Below are positions 12,201 to 25,057 of a stretch of 64,000 nucleotides of DNA, piece by piece; position 1 is the first letter of the stretch, and every line of letters starts with the position of its first letter. Below the pieces are notes generated by a model. The model saw only the letters and a program-made list of their open reading frames with translations. It did not search any database and was not told the origin of the DNA. This DNA comes from Limnomonas spitsbergensis (Eukaryota; Chlorophyta; Chlorophyceae; Chlamydomonadales), in assembly GCA_037349105.1 (NCBI GenBank), contig JAYJMM010000037.1:2604001-2668000 (forward strand). Direction: 5' to 3'. A program made the position numbers and the translations under genes.

Positions 12201-15200
12201 CACCGTGCTGTCCGTCACGCTCGCACTGGGCGCCTTCAAGCTTGCCAAGGAGGGTGCCATCGTCGCCCGCATGTCAGCTGTTGAGGAGATGGCTGGCATG
12301 GACATCCTCTGCTCTGACAAGACTGGTGTGTGAACAAAGCTCTTGAGATGCCCACCGCACTGCCTGCGGGGATATGCAAATTGGGTGAATTGGCTGGAAG
12401 CTGAAACGGCTTTTTGGACATGGTAATCCGCAGCGAAGCAATGAGGGAGTGAGTGTCACAATTGAGGAGGATGGAGATGCAGTGAGATGATTAATTTTGC
12501 CTGGTTCCGGCTCTGATTGCCTGCCAGCTGCTGCTGCTGACTCGAAATTCCTGACCCTGACAGGCACCCTAACCCTGAACAAGCTGTCCGTGGACTCGAG
12601 CTCTGTCTACCCTTGTGACCCTGGGTTCACCATCATGGAGGTTATGATGTACTCTGCGCTGTCCGCCAACACCATTACGGAGGAGCCTATCGATGTGGTG
12701 CTCATGGAGTCTTACCCGGAGAAGGTGAATGCCTGATTGGGTAACAAGGAACCCTTCTTTTGAGAAGATGAACAGGCACGATTTCGCCATGCACATCTCC
12801 ATGCAGATAACTTGAGAGTTATCCTGAAGAAAGAGAGCAGGCGCACCTTCATGCATAGAAAATGATGGCAGTGGGCGAGCCCGGCGACCATGTTACCCCA
12901 ATGCTTAATATCGATGTGATACCCACTGCAGGAGAACCTCAAGAAGTACAAGACCACAAAGTTTGTGCCCTTCAACCCTACCGACAAGTTCACTTGCGCC
13001 ACCGTTGTCGAGGAAGGCACTGGACGGGTCTTCAGGCTCCTCAAGGGCTCTCCCCAGGTAGGCTGATCTACAGGACCGAAGTGCAACTTAACATGAGGGC
13101 ACACGCGGCCGAGCCTTTTCATCAGGGCCCATAGTTGTAACGTATTATATGAGTATGAAAAGTATCCAGATGCACCTGTTCAAGAGTTGAAGGAGGATCT
13201 AGATGCATATGAGGTCCTAAAGAAAACCCAGGTTACGACTGTGGTAGGATGTAGGGGCTAGAGGCCCAAGGTACATGGGTTCAGGAACATACAATAATGG
13301 AACCTGGGGAATTAGGGCTAGAGGCATGGAGAACCCATTCATGTCAGTGTCACGCGGGTGAGGTCATAACCATGCTCTTTATCCTGCTCCCCAACCCGGC
13401 CCCTCACCCCCTATCATGCTTTCTTGATCATCCAAATTGTTTGTCCCTGCTCCCTCCAGGTCGTCCTGAAGCGCGCCCACAATGTCGCTGAGCTCAACGA
13501 CGCTGTCAACAACAAGATGGTCGAGTTTGCCAACCGTGGCTTCCGCTCCCTGGGCGTTGCTATTGCCGACGGAGACGGCAAGGACGGCGTCACCAAGTGG
13601 ACCATGCTGGGCCTGCTGCCCCTGTACGACCCACCCCGCCACGACACCAAGGCCACCATTGAGCGTTGCCTGACTCAGGGCATTGAGGTCAAGATGATCA
13701 CCGGCGACCACTTGCTGATTGGGAAGGAGACTGCCAAGCTGCTGGGCATGGGCACGGAGATGTACCCGTCCGAGGTGCTGATCTCTGCCAAGAACGGACA
13801 CCCGGAGAACCTCAAGGGCTACAAGTCCCTGCTGGAGATGTGCGAGAAGTGTAACGGATTCGCCGAGGTGTTCCCTGAGCACAAGTATGAGATCGTGGCG
13901 ATCCTGCAGGGTGGAGACCACGTCGTCGGCATGACTGGGGACGGTGAGTGGAGGGATGGAGGGGAGGGGAGGCTGGGAGCGATGTGGAGTGGAGCGAGGG
14001 CGTGGTGGTGATGCTGATCTTTCCACGCGGTGTCGCCCACATATGCGACAATTGAGCGACTGGCCTGCTTTATAACCCGTGAGAAAGGTACCATGTACAT
14101 GGGATGCAATATTTGTTTGTCACCGGAAGTCAGCGCGTCTGTGCCCAGGTTCACAACTGAAACTACCCTCTGGCGAAGCCCCATGCGCTTTCCTGCTGCT
14201 TGAAGCACCCAGCCTAAACCGACGCCTGATGAATCGAATCTAACCGTTGCCACAGGTGTCAACGACGCCCCCGCCCTCAAGAAGGCTGATGTCGGCATTG
14301 CTGTCGCCGGTGCCACTGATGCCGCCCGAGGAGCCGCTGACATTGTCCTGACGGAGGCGGGCCTGTCCACTATCAACACGGCTGTCATTGGAGCCCGCAA
14401 GATCTTCCAGCGCATGACCACCTACTCCAAGTACACGGTCGGCATGACCTTCCGTATCTGCTTCACGTTTGGTCTCCTGACGACCATCTATGACTGGTGA
14501 GAGGGGAGTGCTGGGAGAGTTTGGAATCCTTAAATTGCCATGACTGCATAAACATCATTTATTCATTTTTTGTTCAAATTAGGGGATCGCCGGCAGGAGT
14601 GTGTGTCCTAGCCCACTTCCTTTCACCTGACCTTGGCAGGAACAGGGCATATCCTTGATTGTCATCCAAAATTCATTGACTAGCTCACAACAGTCATCTC
14701 TCAATAAGTCTGCTCGGCAATGCTAAGCCAGGCCCCCGAACCAATGTCCCTGGCTGTATGTGCTTATGCCGCAACCACCGACACAGGCTGTCCCCCGCCC
14801 TCTACCCGCTTTAGACTTAACGCCCTTAACCCTCCACACCCAGGTACTTCCCCACCATCCTGATCGTCATCATGGCTGTGTTCAACGACGGCGCTATGAT
14901 TGCCTTGTCCAAGGACCGCGTGGTGGCCAGCAAGCTGCCCAACTCGTGGAACCTGAACAACATCTTCATCATGGGCATCGTGTACGGGCTGTACCTGACG
15001 CTGTCGTCCATCATCCTCTACATTGTTGCCGTCAAGACCACGTTCTTCCAGGACAAGTGCGTTTTTTTGGCAAGGACGATTGTTTTTCCTCCCTGAGTTC
15101 CCCCCCATTCCAGACAATTATCTTTGCGATTCATACCTGCTAACTGTGGCCTGCCTGTTCCTGACCGCTGACTGGCAAGATCATTTCCTGTTTTGTCAGT

Positions 15201-18200
15201 GCCTGCAATTGATTTACTTTCAGACATTGCTCCCCCCTTGTGTCTGACAGTACCCAGCGACAAATATTACAGGCGTTTGCTGCTTTTATCAGGCACAGAT
15301 CTCAACAAATCATTTGTTCCTATGCTGAGACCTGACCCTACCCTCTTCCGACCCTCCTAGGTGTGGCCTTTTCTCCCTGAATGACCAGAACCCCCTGCTG
15401 TCGACTTGGTGCGGAAAGTACATTGACGAGACCACGGTGGGTGCAGCGGATCTGGGTTTCCCTTGTCGACCTGAATGCATATAATGAACAGCCTTGTTTA
15501 CAACCAAGACCTGTTGAAACGAGGACCTCTCACCCCGCTCTCAAAAGCCTACACACTTCATCCCTCTTATGCATGCCATACCTCTCTAGACCTTTCTTTC
15601 CCAGACACAGACCATGGTCGTAAATACCCATTTCAAAATACTGACCCTGAAACCCCTTCAGCATTTATGCATGAAATAAATCCCGCCCCAAAATCCTGCC
15701 ATTAAAACCCTTTTCTATGCATGCCATAAATCCCCAGACGTCACTCCCTATTACCCTAAACCCTCGTGATGCCTACCATGCAGGTGCCCGGCACCCCAGG
15801 GCTGCAGGCACTGCTCAGGGGAACCTCTTACTACACTACTGCCGCTGCGGGGTCTGTCGGCTACTCCAACGCCTGGGAAGCCAGCCTCTGCGTGCTCAAC
15901 GGAGTAAATGACTACAACCACCAGCTGAGCGTGCAATCCACGGGAAAACTAGGCTCGGAACCCTACATGAAAAATGTCTGCGGATATTCGTGGAACGTAA
16001 CTACCGGAGGTGATGGTAGCGGTGGTACTGGACCCTTCTATGTCCCCACGGGGGTCCCCACCCTTATGGACCAATGCCTGGCCGAGCAGATCTACGTGCG
16101 CGGTGCCATGACACGTACTCTGCTGTACAACCAGGTACGGCACCACACCTGTACTGCCTGCTCCAGAATACGTTACTTAGTTTGAATCTCCTCCCTGAAC
16201 ATCATGACCATCTGCCCCAAAGTTTACCTGCTAAACCCTTTGCCTTTGAGAGCCCTCAATGAAGGCTGACCAGCCAACAGCCGGGAGTTTCTCCGGATGG
16301 GGCAAACCCACATCAGCAGTTGAACCTTCATGGAAACTGCTTTCTGAGTGGCCTATTATTTGTCATATGAAGGCACAGTCTACTGTTGTGCGCGCAGACA
16401 AACCCCATTCCTTTGTGTTCCCGTCTAATGCTGCTGATGCAACTCGTCCTACAGGTGTCAGTGTCTGGTCAGGCCCTGGTGTTCGTCGTGCGCACCCAGG
16501 ACTGGTCATTCATGGCCCGCGCCGGGACTCTCACCTACCTGGCTTTCATCTTTGCCCAGGTTTGTTTGTCTAGCAATGTGGGGCCTGGTAATGGGGCGCC
16601 TTTCTATCAAGGAGGGACTTGTCTATGAGGGGGGTGAATGCAGCAAGGGAGGGGCCTTTCTAGCCTGAATAGGCGTGCTGAGCAACTGGTGGCTGCTACT
16701 CTTTTGGCAGGGCTGCTGGCCTCAGCAGAATATTGGGGAGATTGTATGGTTCCTGAAGGGCCTGCGGCACATAACAATCAGCAGGCTTCCTGAAAGGCCA
16801 AGACTGGTTATGTGGTTGTATTCGGAACACTTGTTTGCTGTCAGGGCCCTGGGGGTGCTGTGCTGAGCCCCGGGACACGCCTGGGCTGGCAGCTTGTTTT
16901 TTTGTCTGTCTCTGTCCCTGATAATATTTTGTCCCTAAATGCCGCTCGTCCCTAATTGCTGCACAGACGTTCGCGACTGCCATCTGTCTGTTTGGCTTTG
17001 CCGGCTACTCCGAGCCCCGCTACAGCTTCTCTGACTGCTCCTTCTGCCAGCTGTCCAGCGGAGGCAATGTGCCCTTCTTCAACGGAGTAGTGCCCATTGC
17101 CCTGACCGAGTCCGCATTCTCCGCCTCTGTCATCGGCTGCACGTGAGTTGTGTTGGCTTTCTAGCAAATGCGAGTATTTTAATATCGAGGTGGTGTTGCA
17201 CTACTCCTGGTGCCCTCCAGCCAGAAACAATGCAAGCCCCCTCAACGCACCACACCTTGATTTTTGTTCAATTCTCCCCCCCCCTCCTCTCCCCGTCCCC
17301 TGATGATTTGTATCCTCTCCTGTACGCAGTGGTTATGTCATTGTGGCCTGGATCTGGTCAGCCATCTGGTACTTTCCGCTGGACCCCATCAAGTGGGTGC
17401 TCTGCTGGGCCCTGAACGAGGACGGCTTCCGCGACGGCCTCAGGTGCGTGGCTGCAGGTGGCCTCAGGGTTCTCGGTGACTCCCTGTCTGCTAGAGAAAC
17501 TGCCTCTGATATTTTCCATGCCTCCAATTCACGTTTGCAACTATGCTGACCCATACGAGGGGCAGGTGTGGCATGTGTTGTGCATGGCTATGTCGCCCAT
17601 GGCCTCTGCAGAGCCCCCCCCCCCTGGCCTCTCTGCAAGAAGCACTCCTTGCCAATGTTCCGCCCGCCTCTCCTTTGCCCCGCCATAAACTGCCATTTAA
17701 ATTTCCTGTCCAGGACTGGGAACCGCCGAACGGAGGCTGCAGATGACAAGGGCGCACCTACCATAACAGGAGGCGTCGCCAGCTCTCACTCCAACCCGCT
17801 AGGTCGTGCTTCTCTGTCCAAGGTCCCCGCCCAGGTGCGTTGGCAGCAGTCATGTACTCGCGTTAATGTGCTTTGTTCCAGCTACAACTCAGCCACACTT
17901 TGGCCTGCTGGTGGGTCCTGGGACAGCCTACCCTACCACCCAGGCCGCCAACAATAGGCCAGTCAAGGCTTGGTCCTCAAGATAAAGGATGAACCCACGA
18001 GAAACCTGTATTTCTGGATTCGTAAAAGTTTATTTGTTGAGTGTTATCCTATGTGGAGACCACCGACGTTGTACAAACTTTTATCTGCCTACCTGCTCCG
18101 GAATCGCAGGTCCTTGACAAGGCCAGTGCTTCCATCGTCGCGATGGGCAAGGACGGCAAGGTGGGCGCCGACTCGAGCAAGAACTTGGCCATTGCCCGGA

Positions 18201-18238
18201 AGTCCCTCATCAAGACCTCCGGCAACGCCCCGAAGTAG
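9284..18238 (+). CDS. Plasma-membrane P-type (P3A) H+-ATPase, 20 exons
   Basis: Electrogenic proton pump that uses ATP to export H+ and energise the plasma membrane. Exons: 9284-9293, 9478-9524, 9644-9691, 9822-10085, 10574-10759, 11173-11312, 11757-11914, 12137-12325, 12564-12724, 12932-13057, 13460-13943, 14256-14496, 14844-15056, 15361-15436, 15784-16134, 16455-16559, 16967-17142, 17330-17443, 17714-17834, 18110-18238. All phases close to give 1,112 aa. Visible motifs are TGES near residue 192, PIAMPTVLS in M4, DKTGTLT with phosphorylated Asp near 345, KGSP near 439, [17 protein letters not shown] near 602, and NDGA in M6 at the position of the plant proton-acceptor Asp. Length matches long algal pumps; fungal and plant ones are about 920-960. 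The extra length is mainly a Cys-containing M7-M8 loop (about 150 aa, residues 748-898), with smaller Cys inserts in M3-M4 and M9-M10. The C-terminus ends SGNAPK and lacks the plant YTV 14-3-3 site. The exon 5 donor is GC, all others GT. Confidence 0.95.
10760..10761 (+). other. GC splice donor of H+-ATPase intron 5
   Basis: Exon 5 ends ATGCAG followed by gcaagt, a typical GC-AG donor. Reading on reaches a TGA at 10790, whereas joining to 11173 gives the expected run into the TGES motif. A decayed copy of this exon edge, with a GT at the same place, lies at 10827. Confidence 0.75.
13107..13142. repeat. Half of a miniature transposon in H+-ATPase intron 10
   Basis: The segment with ggccgagcc and cagggcccatagttgtaacgt matches the right half of the miniature element at 61283-61370 (gccgagcc, cagggcccagaggtgtaacgt) with a few changes. 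The left terminus is not seen, so it is a truncated or decayed copy. Confidence 0.5.
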
Positions 18239-19904
18239 GCGCCTGGATCAAGTATGCTGGAATGTCAAGCCCGGCTGCCCGTGTTTGTTGCAACAGGAGT
18301 GGAGGTTACGCTGGGCTAACGAGAGTCAGCTGCACCTGCTCAGCTGCTGGCACTCACCTGGTTGCTGTTTTGATCATGACTGGACTAGACTGAGTATGAA
18401 TCTTAGTGCGGGAGAAGGATATTCGCTGCCATGTTTTTGCCTCTGACAGCCCGGCTGGCCATTCAGTCTCTGTAGCCGCACAATGATGCTAGTTCTTCTC
18501 GACTCGTCCGAAGCGGTTTTAAATTCAGAAGTATGTGCCATAGGATATAGGATATAGTCATGTAGTGTGATTCCAGAAGGGTGTCGGCGGCCTGCCTTGC
18601 CGCTTGTGCCCGTATACTGTGCAAGTATACTGAAGAAGAAGTTTACCTGATGCTATCTGGTCTTGGCTCTGATGTGTATCTTGGCGTACAGCTTGGAAGA
18701 GACTCTTTCACTCTTTGCTTTCATCCTCAATTGTGGAAGGTACCTGTAAACATTATATGAAGGTATACCATACATACGTGGTCATGCCCCAGCGTAGCCT
18801 GGAGGACTGGTTGTGAATCCGGGTGCAGACAGAACGATTTGTTACTTGACCAAAGCACTTTCTTCCTGATATTTTTCAGTTATTCAAGAAAACATCTTAA
18901 GTCCCTGTCGAGAAGTTTTCAATTTCATGTTTCTCGATTCGCACTACTCACAGGAAACTGAAACCTGCTAAAACCAATGCAAGGGTGGGAGCCTGTCCAA
19001 GCATAAGGGGAATCCCAGATCGTCTCCATTTTGCAGTTGGGAGCCTGATCAGCAGGACTGGGTGATTGTAGTTTTTCACTGTTATTATCCATGTTTAGAT
19101 AGGGGGTCCCCACGTAGCTGACAGGATCCAGGCCATACATCTACCTGAGCCCTATGGGCTGTGTGCAATTCGGTACACGAAATGCGGACTTTTTGTTGCA
19201 GTGGCACTGGCTAGATTTGCCCACCGTGGCCTTGAAATTGTAGGGCAGCCACTTGTAAGTTAAGTATTGTCGGAAAGAGCCTGGTGGGCTTTATGACCAA
19301 ACGACACTTGTGGCAAATGACGATACAAATATTCACATCAGTATCTTCTGAACAGTAGGTACCTCGGTTACAAGACGGACATAAACTCAACAGAAAACCG
19401 CTAAGGCGACCTGCATTTATCGCAAACCAATCCCATCCTCACCCGCGTCCCCTCAAACGTAGAAGTTGCCCATACTCGGATACTTGCTATCCTGCACCTC
19501 CAAGCCCTCGTCAGCACACCATCTCCCCCCTCGAACACATTGTATCCTGACTGTATAAGCTGTTTACATGTGTTCCCCTTCGTGATTATTGCCGCTTCCG
19601 AGCGCTGCAAATACCTTAACAGCAGTTAATGCCCACCTTTTGCTGCCAGTCTCTACACAAATCATTAAATCAGATGGCCATCTCAGGCCCTATGCTATCA
19701 AGATTGGGGATCCTAGTACCATCAAGGTCCTAACCATTAAAAACCTACTTTTATGTTAAACACGTAAAATGCATGGCCATCGACAGGGCGTCATCGCATT
19801 GGTATCTGTCAGCAGGAATGCTTGTTTCTCTCCCACCCATTCGAAGGTTCTCGTCTTATGAAAACTGGGCGGAAGCAGACAAGTGAAAAAGCGCTTTGCG
19901 CGGG
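18239..19904. other. H+-ATPase 3' region and RNF25 upstream region
   Basis: No gene recognised. The start should hold the 3' untranslated region of the H+-ATPase. A TGTAA, the usual chlorophyte polyadenylation word, occurs at about 18746, and the true end is not defined by sequence alone. The remainder would carry the RNF25 promoter. Confidence 0.35.
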
Positions 19905-22900
19905 ATGGACGACTGCAACTTAATAGAGGTGGAACTGGAGGCACTCCGCGCGACATTCAGCGCTGGCGACATCACCTGCGATGCCCAAGGAAACAGCCGC
20001 AGCAAAAAAGATACTAGCTGTCTTACTGACGATGCAGCGCCCAGGCGAATCTACATCAACGTCTATCCACACACGGCGGAGGATCTGTCCCAACGCTTCG
20101 TCGAGGCGCAGCTGCTTTTCACCGTCCCATCGGGCTATCCCGAGCTAGCCGTGCCCCGGATCGAGCTGGCTCTGGCCAGGGGATTAGGGGACAAGCGCGA
20201 GAAGCAGCTGCTGCAGGCCCTGACACTGGAGGCCTCGAAGCTGCAAGGGGAACTCATGTTGGGGCACATGTGTGAGGTATGGAAAGATAAATAAAGAGAG
20301 ACGGACTCATGCAAGGAAGGGGAGCTGGCAGGGCCGTTCGGTGGATTACAGCCTTCCATGCTTGTCTTATGTACACCACACGACGAAGCCCATGCGTCAA
20401 GCCCCATGCAGCCAAGGTCCCATGCTATGGAAACCAATCCATTAATGCCCCATGCAGGCAAGGTCCCAGGCGTCAAACCCCAGGTAGTATAACCCATGCA
20501 ATGTGCCCCATGCGTCGATCGCCATGCAGTATTGCCCCCATGGCCGTTCCATTGGGAACTGAGTAGGCTACCACGCAACACAAATTGTGATGCACCTCGC
20601 ACGTCTACCTCAAAGGTTCGCCACGCAGATATTTATGGTCAGGCCTTAGGCCTGCAGCCCACCCACCTCGTCTCTTACATGTCCACTGAGCTCTACCCCC
20701 CCCCAATCGTCACTAGTCGGGCTCTACCCCCCCCCAACCCCTGACGTCACTAGTCGGGCTCTACATTCCCCCCCAACCCCTGATGTCACTAGTCGGGCTC
20801 TACCCCCCCACACAAATCTTAAACCCTGACTTCACTAGCCGGGCCCCCTGCCCCTAGTGTCAAAGGGGCTTGGGTCTTAACACGCACACGGGGTTCTAGG
20901 GCCTTTACCCTTGCCCCTAGGCACTGGACCTGTCTACTGTCGACTCCAGATCCCTGATCCTTGAACCTTGAACCCTAGACCATTGAACCTAATGCCCTAG
21001 ATTCGTCACCCTATACCTCTGAGACTGGCAGGCATCATAGCTCATGGCTCCCCGAGCACCTGAAGATGAGCCCTTGACCCTGATGCTCTGATACCGCTTA
21101 TAAATCCCGCCCCAACTTCCTACCCAGCTCTGGAAAGAAAACAATGTAATCTCCTCCACACACACACCCCCTCTGCACGGTACCCTCTCAGGTTGCCGAG
21201 GACTTCCTGACTGCTGAAAACCATGCATGCACGGTACCCTCTCAGGTTGCCTAGGACTTCCTGACTGCTGAAAACCATGCATGCACGGTACCCTCTCAGG
21301 TTGCCAAGGACTTCCTGACTGCTGAAAACCATCCAGACTCACAGTGTGCATTCTGCATGGGCAGTATGCAGCGCTCTCAGCATGCTGGGCTCGGTTGCAG
21401 CAGCAGCAGCGGCGGCACGAGGGCAGAGGATGGACGGCTGCCGGGCACCGCGTCCTGCGGCAGTGGGGCACAGGGAGGGGGGCTGCATGACAGCGCGCCC
21501 TATGGCAGTCGGGCAGAGCCTGCGGCTGGGCTGAGTTCCGTTCCTGACCGAGTGAGGCCCGGCGTTGGCACGTGGGAGTGGCTCCTGAAGCTACCATGCT
21601 TCCATGCCTTCCATCGGTGGGTTCAGCATTGTAGGCTTAGGGTTTAAGGTTAAGGATTTGAAGTATTGAACATGGCTGCCATGCTTCCATGCCTTCCTTC
21701 GATGGGTTCAGCATGGTAGGTGTAGGGTTTGAACATGGCTGCCATGCTTTTATGCCTTCCTTCGATGGGTTCAGCATTGTAGGTGTAGGGTTTGAACATG
21801 GCTGCCATGCTTGTATGCCTTCCCTCCGAGAGTGTTGCTCTGGTTGTGGAAAGTTAGCAGCTGATGTGGATACGCACTCCGCAGTGATGTTAGTTTTGAC
21901 TAGGTACGTGATCAGCTGGGGCTGGGAGCTTTCGCTTGCATCTGGCGATTTATGCTGGTGACGTCTTGCTTCACGAATTCAGCAAGATACTGCTCCTTCA
22001 CGTAGCAACTGGTACTGCTAAGGTGCGCAGGGCTTGCTTCACTGAGTCTGCAAGATGCCGCTCCTTCACATAGCAACTGACACATTTTAGCCACTGACAC
22101 TTTTTAGCCATTGACACTTATGAGCAACTGACACTGCTGAGGTGCGCAGGGCTGCTTCACTGAGTCTGCATGGTGCCGCTCCTTCACGAAGCAACTGACA
22201 CTTTTTAGCCACTCACACTTATTAGCAACTGACACTGCTTGGTGCGCAGGGCTTGCTTCACTGACTGGTGGGTGTGGCAGCAGTCATCATGGAGGGAGCA
22301 GGAGCGGCAGCTTGTGGAACACACGGGGGCTACCTCAGTGGCCTCGCTGCTTGCGGTGGGTTTTTCCTGCTTGCTCTTGTTTTTAGCTTGCTCTGCTTCC
22401 TGCGTTTTTACTTTGCCTGCTTGCCCTCCTTTGCCTGCTTGCTCTCCTTTGCCTGGTGCCCTCCTTTTCCTGCTTGCCCTCCTTCGCTTGCTTGCCCTGC
22501 TGCCTGCAAATTTGTTTGCCTGCGTGCTCGTTTGCTTTCATGTGCCTCGGCTGCCATGCTCTGCCTGTGTACAGGTGGGTGAAAGAATGTCTGGCAAGGA
22601 GCTGAGCTCCATCAACCTGTTCCTGGATTCTTTAATGGTTCAAGAATGCCTGGCAGGACACCAAACTCCATCTAACAGTCCCTGGATTACGCAGGGCTCG
22701 GACAATCTCTGACACGATGCCAAACTCAATCCGTCAGTTTGGGCAATACCGTAAATCTGAGGCCAATCCGACGTCGTACGGTGTGATGCTTATGCCACCT
22801 TCTTCTTAACAATCAAGCGATGGGCCCCGTGTGTAACCGGGTACAGAAATCCAGGATCTTAGGAATTATCTTCCTCTGCCAAGCCTGGTGCCTGGATACG

Positions 22901-25057
22901 TTTGCAACAATTCTGCTGTCTTTGAACAGCGTGGCTTTTTTTATGAAATTCAAGCTGACACTTTCAACCAGGGACTAACCCTCTGGCTTGCAGTACATGA
23001 TGTGGAGGGTGGAGAGAAAAGAGGGAACCTATGCTGCTCGTGTTTTCTCATGGGGCAGAATATGGGGACTGAGGAATATTTCCACTTGATACCTGTGCAT
23101 AATGAAGTGTGGACTTCCAGACATAAGCCTTGGTTTCAAAGTTGTTGTCCTGATGTGACTTGTGCAGGAGAAGCTTCCACCCAGGGAGCCTGCTTCTCCG
23201 CCATGCTACCGAGTGGGCTGCCCAATCTGCAGGCTGGCCTGCCCACTGGCCAGCCTGCCCCAAAGCCTGTCATCTAGCCTCCTGGCCGCGCTGCCACCGC
23301 CTGCAACCGAAGACGGCGACAGGATCGACGAAAAGGACACGGTGGAAAAAAGGGTCCCAAGGGCGGGAAAACCTGTCGAGTGCCAGGACCGGCTGGGTGG
23401 CTCCCGCCTGGAGATGGTTGCGGAGATGCTGGAGGGCATGAGCGATGAGGACAGGTAGAGCATAGGCGGAGTCTTGGACATCTATCTCAACACAGCAGCA
23501 GCAGCGGTATTAAGATATGACTATATGAGTGAATGAGCCCGGTTCCTGATGTCCATATTATCGTCAAAACATGTTGGCCCGCTCAAATAAAGTTCCCCGG
23601 TGCCGGTTTTCTGCTTTTATTCTGGTTGAATTCCTATGTATGCCAGTCTTATTCTGTTCCTCTCCGCCCTGTTATCAGCAGACTTGCATAGGTTAAGTCT
23701 TGGTTCTGCATGGAGCAACTGAGGCTAAGTCAGTTGTTCCTGGCACGAATACCCACTCCTTGCACTGAAAATGTACACGTCGTTTGCGCGACAGCCGTGC
23801 CCCGTGACGCTGTTGTGCTGCTGGAACCTTCGCACCCTCACCCCTTAACCCTAAACCAAACCTCTTTGGAACAGGGCTGCACTGCGAGCAATGCAGGAGC
23901 GGCATCGCGCTCTGTTTGCGCAGCAGCACAGCCGTGGAGGCATCATCGGCTCCCAGCCACCCCCGCTTCCGCCGCCACCGGCTACCGCAAACTCAGGCTT
24001 GCCATCAGCACCAGCAGCATCTCGTCCGTCGGGCGGAGGGCCTGGTGGCGGACCCTCATCCGCACACAGGGCAGCGTCAGGCCGGGTCGCCGGGCCATCT
24101 GGCAGCCGGCAGCAACATCGGCGGAGAGAAAGCGCGTTGCATCCTGCAGCCGCTGCCGCAGCATCCGCCGCGAGCGCGGCCGCCGCCCTGGCCCTGTCAA
24201 AGACCAAGCAAGACCTAAGTGTTGAGTGGCGCCGCGATCCAGGCAGGCAGGGCAGGCCGCAGGGACCCCCGGGCTGTCAGTCACTCCATCCTGCACATGT
24301 TGAATGGGATGGCAATCACCGGGGGGATGTGCGGGGCAAGCGCGGACAAGGGCAGCAGGGGCAGCAAGGGCAGCTCAGTCGGGGGCAGGGACAAGGCCCA
24401 CATGGGCAGCAGGGCCAGGGTGAGCAGAGGCGACAATGGCAGGGCCACAGCCAGGGCCAGCAGAACCTAGCAGACGACTCGCACAACAATAAGCATCTGA
24501 GGCCTGCCACGCTGCGTCCGCACAGACAGTTTAGACCAACCTCTCCCACCGCTGCTGCCGCTGCTACTCCCGCCGGTCATGAGAGCGGGTGCGTAGTGGT
24601 TCCTGAACAGCCTGAGGGAGCGGCGTCTCATCAGCCGTCGCTGGTGTCAAGGGGCCCTTTGCAGCAGCAGGGCGGGAAGGAGCTGGCTGGGCAGGCTCAC
24701 TCAAACGATACCAGCGGACATCATGTTGGCAATGAGGAAGGTGTTGTGCAGTCGCTGCTTGGCGCATCGGATGACGACAACAGACGGCGTCAGTGCGGGG
24801 CTGGGAGGTCCTCGCCTCGAGTGGTGCACGGCCATGATGTAGCTGAGCCGGGCAGCGGGGAGGGAGAGCGCGCCTGTGATGGCAACCTGGTTGCTCCACC
24901 TGTTGGGGAGGAGGAAGGGATGCATTCCTTAGGGAAGCGGGAGGGGGGGATGGGTCGGCAGCGGGGGAGGCAGGGACGGGGCGGAGGGCTAAAGGAGGCC
25001 GCGCTGGGGCAGGCGGGGCGCGGGCGAGGCCGGGGCAGGGGTGACAGTCATCTGTAG
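19905..25057 (+). CDS. RNF25: RWD-RING E3 ubiquitin ligase, RNF25 family
   Basis: E3 ligase that transfers ubiquitin from an E2; animal RNF25 acts in NF-kB signalling and in ubiquitination of stalled ribosomes. Exons: 19905-20276, 21300-21616, 22250-22355, 23168-23454, 23875-25057; phases close to 754 aa. Residues 1-124 form an RWD domain (VELEALRATF near the start, YPELAVPRIEL later). The RING is spread over three exons: QCAFCMGSM in exon 2, LPCFHAFHRACFTDWWVW across the exon 2/3 junction, and VGCPICR in exon 4. A long insert separates the first Cys pair from the rest. RNF25's helical HSRGGII segment follows at the start of exon 5. The tail is low-complexity (Gly/Gln/His/Arg) and ends in Arg-Gly repeats. 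The start is the ATG at 19905; an upstream TTG in frame is not a likely start. The exon 3 donor could instead be 17 bases earlier. All three junctions around the RING lie in local tandem repeats. Confidence 0.85.
20693..20850. repeat. Tandem repeat in RNF25 intron 1
   Basis: Three to four imperfect copies of a unit of about 45-50 bp made of gggctctac, a C-run, aacccctga and tcactagtc. It is entirely intronic. Confidence 0.75.
21179..21340. repeat. 54-bp tandem repeat spanning the RNF25 exon 2 acceptor
   Basis: Three copies, 54 bp apart, of a unit with ctctcag, GTTGCC and GACTTCCTGACTGCTGAAAAC. Potential exon starts fall at 21192, 21246 and 21300. Only the third is usable: copy 2 reads GTT GCC TAG, and reading through from copy 1 meets that stop. 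Confidence 0.9.
21590..21830. repeat. Tandem repeat spanning the RNF25 exon 2 donor
   Basis: Four copies of a unit of about 63-85 bp that begins with the end of exon 2 (CCATGCTTCCATGCCTTCC). The first copy has cggtgggtt, whose GT is the donor after 21616. In copies 2 and 3 it is cgatgggtt, so the GT is gone. Confidence 0.85.
21966..22264. repeat. Tandem repeat spanning the RNF25 exon 3 acceptor
   Basis: Two full upstream copies and one partial copy of the exon 3 edge (ggtgcgcag then GGCTTGCTTCACTGA), with acceptor positions at 22030, 22149 and 22249. Copy 1 meets a TAG soon after the junction and copy 2 has lost one base. Only the copy at 22250 continues into the RING Cys and the Trp pair. 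Spacer words caactgacac and ttttagcca also repeat. Confidence 0.85.

Noticed and set aside
23891..24225. Alternative plus and minus frames over the RNF25 tail
   Set aside because: They are shadows of the Arg/Gly/Ala-rich exon 5. Only the frame in phase with exon 4 continues the RNF25 pattern.
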